From: Caryophanales bacterium
GTDB lineage: Bacteria > Bacillota_I > Bacilli_A > RFN20 > CAG-826
Assembly (NCBI GenBank): GCA_016280685.1
Contig: JAEEHE010000098.1
Location: 1-7,390 of the forward strand
Direction of reading: 5' to 3'
DNA: 7,390 bases
A program made the position numbers and the translations under genes. How positions within the stretch are numbered: the first letter of the stretch is position 1; each line of letters starts with the position of its first letter. The notes under the pieces were generated by a model that did no database searches, was not told the origin of the DNA, and saw nothing but the letters and a program-made list of their open reading frames with translations. This document shows, one piece after another, positions 1 through 5,774 of this stretch.

Positions 1-898
1 AACGAGATTCTGGTTCTAAGAACAATTGATGTCTTTCTTTATCAGCAAAATTAACAATCTTTGATTCAATAGAGGGACAATATCTTGGACCCACACCAGT
101 AATCAAACCGGAATACATCGCGGAATCTTTTAAATGAGCGCGAATTATTTCATGGGTTTTTGGGGTCGTATAAATCAAATAACAGGGAATTTGATCTTCC
201 ACTGGTATAAATTCTTCAGTTTCATAAGAAAACGCTAAATGGCCTTTTGTACCTGGTTGAATGCTACCTTTAGTAAAATCGATGGACTCACTTTTAATTC
301 TAGGAGGTGTTCCAGTTTTAAAACGAGTAGTTTCAATACCCATAGAACGAAGATATGGAGATAGTCCTAATGATGGTTTTTCGCCGTCTGGGCCCTCATC
401 AAGAACTTCATTTCCACGGAAAATTTTACTTTCCATATATGTTCCTGTTGTTAAAATTACTGCTTTAGCAGTATAGGCGTTTCCATGGTCAGTTTTAACA
501 CCAAAAACATGGGTGTCATCATTTATTAATGATGTGACGATTTCTTCTTTTACCGTTAAATACTTTGTATTTAGGGCTAAATTTTGTAAATAATCTGGAT
601 ACTCTAATTTGTCTTGTTGTGCTCTTAAACATTGCACTCCAGGACCCTTACCAGTATTGAGCATTTTCATCTGTAGATAGTGATGATCAGCGGCTTTTCC
701 CATCATTCCACCGAGTGCGTCAATCTCTCTAACAACTATACCTTTAGCAGAACCACCAATTGAGGGGTTACAAGGCATATTTCCCATCTTCTTAATATTG
801 ATGGTTATCAAAAGAGTTTCGTGGCCCATATGAGCACACGCAAAAGCGGCTTCTAAGCCTGCGTGTCCACCACCGACGACTATGACATCATAATCCAT
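1..898 (-). CDS. mnmG: tRNA uridine-5-carboxymethylaminomethyl(34) synthesis enzyme MnmG (GidA), N-terminal 299 residues, cut by window edge
   Basis: MnmG is an FAD enzyme that works with the GTPase MnmE to install the (carboxymethyl)aminomethyl group on C5 of wobble uridine 34 of certain tRNAs in the cytoplasm. The frame is open for 299 codons to the left edge; the family is usually about 620-630 residues, so a little under half is present. Visible marks are the FAD dinucleotide-binding motif VVGGGHAG (residues 7-14), MPCNPSIGG (41-49, Cys43 matching E. coli Cys47), REIDALGG (57-64), LNTGKGPGV (80-88), FKTGTPPR (193-200) and GPRYCPSIE (270-278, Cys274 matching E. coli Cys277). The motif wording is closest to the Bacillus form. 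The ATG overlaps the sufB TAA by one base (TAATG), with AAGGGAG (908-914) nine bases upstream, so this start is well supported. It is the last visible gene of the suf operon, not beside mnmE or rsmG. Identity is very secure. Confidence 0.97.
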   Translation of the reverse strand, partial: MDYDVIVVGGGHAGLEAAFACAHMGHETLLITINIKKMGNMPCNPSIGGSAKGIVVREIDALGGMMGKAADHHYLQMKMLNTGKGPGVQCLRAQQDKLEYPDYLQNLALNTKYLTVKEEIVTSLINDDTHVFGVKTDHGNAYTAKAVILTTGTYMESKIFRGNEVLDEGPDGEKPSLGLSPYLRSMGIETTRFKTGTPPRIKSESIDFTKGSIQPGTKGHLAFSYETEEFIPVEDQIPCYLIYTTPKTHEIIRAHLKDSAMYSGLITGVGPRYCPSIESKIVNFADKERHQLFLEPESR

Positions 899-2295
899 TA
901 GCCAACGCTCCCTTCCATATCCATCTTAATCAATTGATTAAGTTCGACAGCGTATTCCATAGGAAGTTCTCTAGAGAATGGTTCGATAAATCCCATGATA
1001 ATCATCTGTGTAGCTTCTTTTTCACTAATTCCACGAGACATTAAATAGAATAATTGATCTTCACTAATTTTACTGACAGTTGCTTCGTGTTCGATGAATG
1101 AGGAATTATTCTTTACTTCGTTTGTAGGAATCGTATCACTTCTAGACTCTTGGTCTAAAATCAAAGTATCACACTCGACATGACTGCGGCAATTATGGGC
1201 GTTCTCTTTATGGCGGACTGTACCACGATAATTTGCTACACCACCATTTTTAACAATAGATTTAGAAATGATAGTGGATGTTGTGTCATCAGCTTCGTGA
1301 ATCATTCTTGCACCAGCATCTTGATATTGGTTTCTACCAGCAACAGCGATGGAAATACAAGTTCCTTTTGCACCTCTACCTTTTAAGATACATGCTGGGT
1401 ATTTCATATTGGTTTGGCTACCGATATTACCATCAATCCATTCCATTTGGGCATCTTCATAACACACGGCTCTCTTGGTAACTAAGTTCACAATATTAGT
1501 AGACCAGTTTTGCACGGTGGAGTATCTACACTTGCCACCTTTTAAGACGATAATTTCGACGACAGCAGCATGCAAAGATTCTTTACTATATGTTGGTGCT
1601 GTACAACCTTCCACATAGTGGACATCGGCGCCTTCATCGACAATAATCAATGTTCTCTCAAATTGTCCAGACTTCTCATTGTTAATACGGAAGTAGGACT
1701 GTAATGGCTTATCTAAATGGACACCTTTAGGTACGTAAATAAAGCTACCGCCAGACCAAACCGCGCCATTTAAAGCGGAGAATTTATTATCTGCGACAGG
1801 AACAACAGTTCCAAAATAATTCTTAAATAAATCAGGATATAGTTTTAAAGCCATATCTGTGGATAAGAAAATAACACCTTTATCAGAAATCTCTTTTAAC
1901 ATATTGTGATAAACAACTTCTGATTCATATTGAGTGGAGACACCAGATAGATATTTTTGTTCCGCTTCAGGGATACCTAAACGATTAAATGTATTCTTGA
2001 TGGTCTCTGGAACTTCATCCCAATTTTGTACTTCCTTCTTTGAAGGCCTGGTGAAATATGTATAGGAATCAAAATCCAAATAAGATAAATCAGGTCCAAA
2101 CTTCGGTAAAGGCATAGCCTTAAAAGACTTCAAAGCGTTAAGTCTGAAATTTAACATCCATTCCGGTTCACCTTTTAGACGGGAAATCTCTTTGACGATA
2201 TCTTCGTTTAAACCGACATCCGTTTTTAAAACGGAGACATCTTCGTCTTTAAAACCATATTTATAATCTTCTTGGAATTTAATATCGTCGACCAT
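898..2295 (-). CDS. sufB: Fe-S cluster assembly scaffold protein SufB
   Basis: SufB is the scaffold core of the cytoplasmic SufBC2D complex, on which Fe-S clusters are built. At 465 residues it has the usual length of the Gram-positive form. The beta-helix core runs roughly from residue 140 to 400. Residues known to matter in E. coli SufB can be placed by motif: Cys278 in KRAVCYE (E. coli Cys254), Cys375 in VECDTL (Cys405), and His403-Glu404 in EHEAT (His433-Glu434). The C-terminal helical segment carries [18 protein letters not shown] (411-428) and ends in the typical EGSVG. The start has AAAGGA upstream at good spacing and lies one base after the sufU stop. The gene ends in TAA inside TAATG, which also starts mnmG, so the two are probably translationally coupled. 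Nothing looks broken. Confidence 0.98.
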   Translation of the reverse strand: MVDDIKFQEDYKYGFKDEDVSVLKTDVGLNEDIVKEISRLKGEPEWMLNFRLNALKSFKAMPLPKFGPDLSYLDFDSYTYFTRPSKKEVQNWDEVPETIKNTFNRLGIPEAEQKYLSGVSTQYESEVVYHNMLKEISDKGVIFLSTDMALKLYPDLFKNYFGTVVPVADNKFSALNGAVWSGGSFIYVPKGVHLDKPLQSYFRINNEKSGQFERTLIIVDEGADVHYVEGCTAPTYSKESLHAAVVEIIVLKGGKCRYSTVQNWSTNIVNLVTKRAVCYEDAQMEWIDGNIGSQTNMKYPACILKGRGAKGTCISIAVAGRNQYQDAGARMIHEADDTTSTIISKSIVKNGGVANYRGTVRHKENAHNCRSHVECDTLILDQESRSDTIPTNEVKNNSSFIEHEATVSKISEDQLFYLMSRGISEKEATQMIIMGFIEPFSRELPMEYAVELNQLIKMDMEGSVG

Positions 2296-2296
2296 T

Positions 2297-2725
2297 TTAT
2301 TTGTCCTTTAATATTTCATTAGCGGCATTCCAGCCGATCATCGCACATCTAATACGAGCAGCTTGTTTGGAAGTGTTGATAAAAACAATAGCTTCCTCTA
2401 ATGCATCTTCATCAAATGGCTGTTCATGAATCATTTGATCATATTGAGCGATGATATATTTCGCTTTAGCGAAGTCTTTATCTTTTAATAAGTCACACAT
2501 GATATCAGTGGAAGCGGTAGAAATAGTACATGCCACTCCATCAAAGCAAGCGTCAATGACTTTGTCATTATCCACTAATAGGAAGATATCTAAATCATCT
2601 ATGCAATTTTCTGAATGCATATGAACTTTAATATAATCGTTTGATTTGGGTTGATGCTTATTGAGAGGATTACTATAGTGATCCATAATGATTTGACGCA
2701 TCATATTGCTATTTAAAGTAGGCAT
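2297..2725 (-). CDS. sufU: SufU, zinc-dependent sulfur acceptor for SufS
   Basis: SufU proteins have the IscU fold but act in Bacillota mainly as zinc-bound sulfurtransferases that take persulfide sulfur from SufS and pass it to SufBCD. The 142-residue product shows the family's opening [14 protein letters not shown] (10-23) and all four expected metal ligands: Cys41 and Asp43 (in NCIDD), Cys66 (GVACTIS) and Cys127 ([10 protein letters not shown]). The 61-residue spacing from Cys66 to Cys127 is the long spacing typical of SufU; IscU has about 43. Oddity: the almost invariant C-G-D triplet reads C-I-D here. The start overlaps the last 17 bases of sufS and is supported by a strong GGAGGAG (2735-2741) nine bases upstream; Met8 and Met9 are weaker alternatives. 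The next gene, sufB, starts one base after the TAA. Confidence 0.95.
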   Translation of the reverse strand: MPTLNSNMMRQIIMDHYSNPLNKHQPKSNDYIKVHMHSENCIDDLDIFLLVDNDKVIDACFDGVACTISTASTDIMCDLLKDKDFAKAKYIIAQYDQMIHEQPFDEDALEEAIVFINTSKQAARIRCAMIGWNAANEILKDK

Positions 2726-3938
2726 CTAATATATCTCCTCCATTGATAACCGCATCGACAAATTTGTCGATGTCTTCCTTACATGTGTATAGGTACGTGG
2801 ACATGCGTACGGTTGCGGGCGCGCCTAAGAAATCATTGAGAATCTTTGCGCAGTGTTGACCGCTTCTGACCGCGATACCTTTGCTGTTTAATAGTGTGGC
2901 TTCATCTTGAGCGAAGACACCTTTTTTATTGAATGTGACAATGCCGTTTTTTGCGTTTTTATTATAAATAATAACATCATCGCATTTTTCTAATTTAGAA
3001 ATCGCGTATTCACATAACTCTCTATCGTGCGCTTGAATGTTTTCAATCCCAATAGTGGTGATGTAATCAATCGCCGCTTTTAAGCCGAGAATTCCAGATA
3101 GATTTAGTGTACCCGCTTCAAATCTTCTCGGAGGGTCATAAGGAGTCATGGTGAACTCTTTAGTGAATGTTTCATTCATTCCGCCTCCGACAAAATATGG
3201 CCACATTTGTTCTAATAGGCTATATTTGCCCACGAGACAGCCAATTCCTGTCGGCCCACACATTTTATGGCCAGAGAATGTTAAGAAGTCTATATTGGCT
3301 TCTTTGAAGTTAACTTTCATATGAGGAACTGATTGTGCACCGTCGACCACAAGAATCGCACCATATTCATGAGCTATACGTGCATAGGAAGCAATATCAA
3401 CGATATTGCCGAGCACATTACTCACATGCGCGATTGAAACAACTTTTGTTCTATGAGAAATAATCTTTTTTAGATTATCAGTAGTTAAACATCCGTTCTC
3501 ATCCAATGGGATTAATTTAATGACCGCCCCAGTCAAATGAGAAACTTCATACCAAGGTAATAAGTTGGAAGCGTGTTCGGCTTCACTCAATAGGATTTCA
3601 TCACCTTTCTTAAGGAACTTTGTTCCATAAGAGCGGGCAATCAAATTCAATGACATCGTATCACCAGAAGTAAAGACTACTTCATTAACTTCTGAACCGA
3701 TAAAATTCGCGACTGCTCTTCTAGCTTCTTCAACTTTATTGTCCATGTTGAATAAGAGGTCGTAGTCACCGCGATGAGAATTCGCGGTCAAATCCTTATA
3801 ATAAGCATCCATCGCATCGATGACGCATTGGGGTTTAAATGTTGTGGAAGCGTTATCTAAATAAACAAGATCTTCACCTTGCATTTTCTTACCATTTAAC
3901 ATCGGGAAATCTTTTCTTATTTTCTTCACGTCGTACAT
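2709..3938 (-). CDS. sufS: Cysteine desulfurase SufS (class V aminotransferase fold, PLP enzyme)
   Basis: SufS converts cysteine to alanine, holding the sulfur as a persulfide on an active-site cysteine. The 409-residue length is normal. Visible residues are the PLP Schiff-base Lys225 in FSGHKMCGPTGIG (221-233), Asp199 in VVDGAQ, His122 in EAEHASN, the catalytic Cys363 with Arg358 in VRSGQHC, and RRFEAGTLN (271-279) from the dimer partner loop. Several normally conserved spots differ: the PLP phosphate region reads SGDTMSLN (91-98) instead of the usual GTTE type, the second His after His122 is Ala123, and the position matching B. subtilis His342, which swaps onto the SufU zinc, is Gln344. The core catalytic residues are intact, so activity is expected. 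GAGGGG lies upstream of the ATG, which starts one base after the sufD stop. The stop is TAG, inside the start of sufU. Confidence 0.97.
   Translation of the reverse strand: MYDVKKIRKDFPMLNGKKMQGEDLVYLDNASTTFKPQCVIDAMDAYYKDLTANSHRGDYDLLFNMDNKVEEARRAVANFIGSEVNEVVFTSGDTMSLNLIARSYGTKFLKKGDEILLSEAEHASNLLPWYEVSHLTGAVIKLIPLDENGCLTTDNLKKIISHRTKVVSIAHVSNVLGNIVDIASYARIAHEYGAILVVDGAQSVPHMKVNFKEANIDFLTFSGHKMCGPTGIGCLVGKYSLLEQMWPYFVGGGMNETFTKEFTMTPYDPPRRFEAGTLNLSGILGLKAAIDYITTIGIENIQAHDRELCEYAISKLEKCDDVIIYNKNAKNGIVTFNKKGVFAQDEATLLNSKGIAVRSGQHCAKILNDFLGAPATVRMSTYLYTCKEDIDKFVDAVINGGDILDAYFK
2735..2741 (-). promoter_or_regulatory. Ribosome binding site GGAGGAG of sufU, inside the sufS coding end
   Basis: On the minus strand GGAGGAG lies nine bases before the sufU ATG and decides for the long start that overlaps sufS by 17 bases, over the internal Met8/Met9. 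It is among the strongest Shine-Dalgarno matches in the operon, which fits a need for ample SufU relative to SufS. Confidence 0.75.
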
Positions 3939-3939
3939 A

Positions 3940-4752
3940 TTACATTTTCCCCTCGATTGTGTCTTCGATTTTTTGTCTTATTTCCTCGTCTTTGAAACCC
4001 GCTAAAATGGGTTTTAAATATCCGAGAGTAATGATGCGTTTTGCCTCTTCTTCAGTTAAGCCTCTAGAGGTTAAATAAAAGATGTGTTCATCATTTATTT
4101 TTCCGACAATAGCCGCGTGGCTAGCTTGAATATCATTTTCATCGATTTTTAATATTGGTTTAGCAATGCCGTTGCTCTTTTCATCAAAGACCATAATTTT
4201 CGCATTTTGACGAGCGATAGATCCACTGGAACCTTTGATAATATGGCAGACGCCAGAGAATAATAATTTGCCATTATCACGACAGACACCATAGTTATCC
4301 ATATAGGCAAAAGTACTAGGTGAATGATGATAAACAGAAACGTCAAATTCTTTGTTATCTTGTTTTTCACTTAAAGAAGCAAGATGCCAATCACATGTCG
4401 CATTTAAACCATTGAGATTAATGACGATTTGTCCTTTGCATTTGCCAGGAATAAAATCCGCAAAATAAGATGAAAAATAACCATTTTGTGCCACATTGAC
4501 ATTAATTTTTATGGTTTTTGCTTCTTTTGCATCGAATAGAGCAAGACGTAAATTCGCTCCTTCTTGGATATCGATATCTAATTCAATTTCCTCTTTTGGA
4601 TTAACTAAAAGTAAATCGATATTAGAAGATTTATTGACTTCGATAACACCTTTATCACTTAAAGAAGATAAATCAAAAACAACATCCGCATTTTGTGATG
4701 CGAGAATATATTTATCTTCTCTTTTAAAATTAGTGATTTCTTGACGATTCAT
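3940..4752 (-). CDS. sufD: SufD-type Fe-S assembly protein, short form lacking the N-terminal domain
   Basis: SufD is the SufB paralogue that pairs with it and with SufC in the assembly complex. Identity rests on the C-terminal block PILKIDENDIQASHAAIVG (199-217), where His212 matches the functional His360 of E. coli SufD, followed by DEHIFYLTSRGLTEEEAKRI (221-240), and on position between sufC and sufS. At 270 residues it is far shorter than the E. coli (about 423) or B. subtilis (about 437) proteins. The N-terminal helical part is missing and the reading starts almost directly in beta-helix-like sequence (about residues 20-200). No room exists upstream for a lost N-terminus, because the ATG overlaps the sufC stop (TAATG) and the preceding frame is intact sufC. 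The nearest Shine-Dalgarno-like AAGGA is about 12 bases upstream, somewhat far, which fits translation by coupling. It could also be called a SufB/SufD family protein, but the SufD role is the best reading. Confidence 0.92.
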   Translation of the reverse strand: MNRQEITNFKREDKYILASQNADVVFDLSSLSDKGVIEVNKSSNIDLLLVNPKEEIELDIDIQEGANLRLALFDAKEAKTIKINVNVAQNGYFSSYFADFIPGKCKGQIVINLNGLNATCDWHLASLSEKQDNKEFDVSVYHHSPSTFAYMDNYGVCRDNGKLLFSGVCHIIKGSSGSIARQNAKIMVFDEKSNGIAKPILKIDENDIQASHAAIVGKINDEHIFYLTSRGLTEEEAKRIITLGYLKPILAGFKDEEIRQKIEDTIEGKM

Positions 4753-5570
4753 TATCTAACAGTGTCCTTCACAGCGCATGAACCAATAGAGACTTTGTTC
4801 ATGTCATTCTCTTCTTTTTCGATCTCGATTCCGAGTTCCGTTTTGATAAATTCATAGCCGGTTTGATCGATGCGTTTGATATAGCTAGAATCGCCATCAA
4901 TAACGATTCTTCCATTCAATATGACAACCGCTCTTGTAGGTTGAATTAAATCGAACAATCTAGCATAGTGAGAAATGACCAAAAAGCCCCTGCCTTTTTT
5001 CTGTTCTTCCTTAATGACATCAGCGACGATTTGGATAGCGTCTACATCAAGGCCAGAATCGATCTCATCAAGCATAGCGATTTTGGGTTCGAGAAGCACT
5101 AATTGGAGCATCTCATTTCTCTTCTTTTCGCCACCGGAAAAGCCTTCGTTTAAAGACCTGGTTGCGAGGTCGAAAGGCATATGTAATTTTTTCGTGGCGT
5201 TATCTAATATTTTATAGAATTGGTATGTCGAAATTGGTTTCTCGCTTTTAGCGTTAACCGCCGCTCTTAAGAAATCACTGTTGATGACACCGGGAATTTC
5301 ACTAGGATTCTGCATACCTAAGAAAAGACCTAATCTAGCTCTCTCATCAGTGCTCATTTCTAAGATGTTATGTTCATCAAAATAAATGCTACCTTCTGTC
5401 ACATTATATCTAGGGTGTCCCATAATAACATTTAATAAAGTAGATTTACCATGTCCATTCGGTCCTAAAACCGCGACAGTTTCGCCTTCGTTGACAGTGA
5501 GATTAATTCCCTTGAGAATGGGCTTACCATCAACTTCAGCGTGTAGGTTTTTAATCACAAGTTTCGACAT
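4752..5570 (-). CDS. sufC: Fe-S cluster assembly ATPase SufC (ABC-type)
   Basis: SufC is the soluble ABC ATPase that binds SufB and SufD and drives the shape changes needed for cluster assembly. The 272-residue protein shows Walker A GPNGHGKST (36-44), a Q-loop in LGMQNPSEIPG (Gln87), the ABC signature FSGGEKKR (144-151), Walker B IAMLDEIDSGLD (164-175; Asp168, Glu169) and the H-loop His201 in VISHYARL. There are no membrane segments. It is the first gene of the operon; GAGGT (5578-5582) lies seven bases before the ATG, and a sigma-A-type promoter lies just upstream. Oddity: most SufC proteins end soon after the motif read here as ELGIEIEKEE, but this one carries about 16 more residues (MNKVSIGSCAVKDTVR, 257-272) with a lone cysteine. 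Its TAA overlaps the sufD ATG by one base. Confidence 0.98.
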   Translation of the reverse strand: MSKLVIKNLHAEVDGKPILKGINLTVNEGETVAVLGPNGHGKSTLLNVIMGHPRYNVTEGSIYFDEHNILEMSTDERARLGLFLGMQNPSEIPGVINSDFLRAAVNAKSEKPISTYQFYKILDNATKKLHMPFDLATRSLNEGFSGGEKKRNEMLQLVLLEPKIAMLDEIDSGLDVDAIQIVADVIKEEQKKGRGFLVISHYARLFDLIQPTRAVVILNGRIVIDGDSSYIKRIDQTGYEFIKTELGIEIEKEENDMNKVSIGSCAVKDTVR

Positions 5571-5596
5571 ATCTTGTACCTCGTAAGTCGGGTATT

Positions 5597-5625
5597 ATTC
5601 TACAAAGTGTATTTCGGTTTTTCAA
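5597..5625 (-). promoter_or_regulatory. Predicted sigma-A-type promoter of the suf operon
   Basis: Read on the minus strand, a -35 TTGAAA (5620-5625) and a -10 TAGAAT (5597-5602) are separated by exactly 17 bases. Transcription would begin near 5590, giving a leader of only about 20 bases before the sufC ATG, which holds little besides the GAGGT ribosome binding site. No riboswitch or T-box can fit in that leader. Control, if any, would act on the DNA around the promoter. Confidence 0.72.
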
Positions 5626-5678
5626 TTAATACGATAATTTATTTTATTTTTATGGGTGAGTTTCCTCTTTTTCCGGTT

Positions 5679-5691
5679 ATTACTAAGTAAT
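5679..5691. repeat. Short inverted repeat ATTACT-A-AGTAAT between the two promoters
   Basis: A perfect 6-bp dyad around one base lies 17 bases upstream of the lipoprotein -35 and more than 50 bases from the suf -35. A T-run follows on the plus strand (5693-5698), but the stem is AT-rich and short, so a terminator is unlikely. It may be a protein-binding half of the control region, or chance in AT-rich DNA. Confidence 0.25.
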
Positions 5692-5707
5692 GTTTTTTAA
5701 TTAGTTG

Positions 5708-5736
5708 TTGCATAAAAAAACGATAATATTTAGAAT
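5708..5736 (+). promoter_or_regulatory. Predicted sigma-A-type promoter of the lipoprotein gene
   Basis: A -35 TTGCAT (5708-5713) and a -10 TAGAAT (5731-5736) are spaced 17 bases apart. Transcription would start near 5743, leaving a leader of about 30 bases that contains AGAAGGAG (5756-5763) before the ATG at 5775. TTGTTG (5705-5710) is an alternative -35 but would need a 20-base spacer. The -10 lies in the centre of an inverted repeat. Confidence 0.62.
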
Positions 5737-5743
5737 ATTAACG
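5721..5743. promoter_or_regulatory. Operator-like imperfect palindrome over the -10 of the lipoprotein promoter
   Basis: The centre is TAATATTtagAATATTA (5724-5740), with seven paired bases on each side of a 3-base spacer. After one mismatched pair (5723/5741) the symmetry continues with CG at 5721-5722 and CG at 5742-5743, so 9 of 10 arm positions pair around 5732. It covers the predicted -10 and start point, where a bound dimer would block transcription. It is mostly upstream of the expected start site, so it would act as DNA rather than as an RNA hairpin. The cognate regulator is not identifiable from the sequence. Confidence 0.4.
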
Positions 5744-5755
5744 CTATTATTCAGT

Positions 5756-5763
5756 AGAAGGAG
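5756..5763 (+). promoter_or_regulatory. Ribosome binding site AGAAGGAG of the lipoprotein gene
   Basis: This purine block sits 11 bases before the ATG at 5775 and fixes that start. The encoded N-terminus is then a proper lipoprotein signal peptide, which independently supports the choice. Confidence 0.8.
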
Positions 5764-5774
5764 TAAACGAAAAC

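Larger units (their letters stand above)
1..5570 (-). other. suf-mnmG operon (sufC-sufD-sufS-sufU-sufB-mnmG), continuing past the left edge
   Basis: Six genes on the same strand have no intergenic space large enough for a promoter or terminator. The junctions are TAATG (1-base overlap) at sufC/sufD and sufB/mnmG, 1-base gaps at sufD/sufS and sufU/sufB, and a 17-base overlap at sufS/sufU. The first five genes keep the standard Bacillota order. I infer a single transcript from the promoter at 5597-5625. Where it ends is not visible. Confidence 0.88.
5571..5774. other. Divergent intergenic control region between sufC and the lipoprotein gene
   Basis: This 204-base, AT-rich gap is the only non-coding stretch in the window. 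It carries one predicted promoter for each direction, both with the same -10 hexamer TAGAAT and 17-base spacing, and two inverted repeats (5679-5691 and 5721-5743). The heptamer CGATAAT occurs twice in the same orientation, at 5632-5638 just behind the suf -35 and at 5721-5727 inside the larger dyad. I see no small ORF with a ribosome binding site, no tRNA and no strong terminator here. Confidence 0.7.

Noticed and set aside
261..476. Plus-strand open frame opposite mnmG
   Set aside because: The opposite strand carries clear MnmG motifs through the same bases, and this frame has no family resemblance.
1180..1481. Two overlapping plus-strand frames opposite sufB
   Set aside because: They lie wholly within the conserved core of sufB and overlap each other, and neither shows recognisable motifs.
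4149..4370. Minus-strand 73-codon frame with a hydrophobic N-terminus inside sufD
   Set aside because: It is in another frame of sufD. The apparent membrane segment comes from shifted AT-rich codons, and sufD is continuous here.
3940..4752. Short sufD as a frameshifted or truncated pseudogene
   Set aside because: The frame is intact, the C-terminal motifs are conserved, and the ATG abuts intact sufC with no leftover N-terminal sequence.
5679..5698. Inverted repeat followed by T-run as a Rho-independent terminator
   Set aside because: The usable stem is about 5 bp and nearly all AT, and no gene ends just upstream on the plus strand.
5571..5774. Riboswitch or T-box leader
   Set aside because: The predicted leaders are only about 20 and 30 bases long, too short for any such element.
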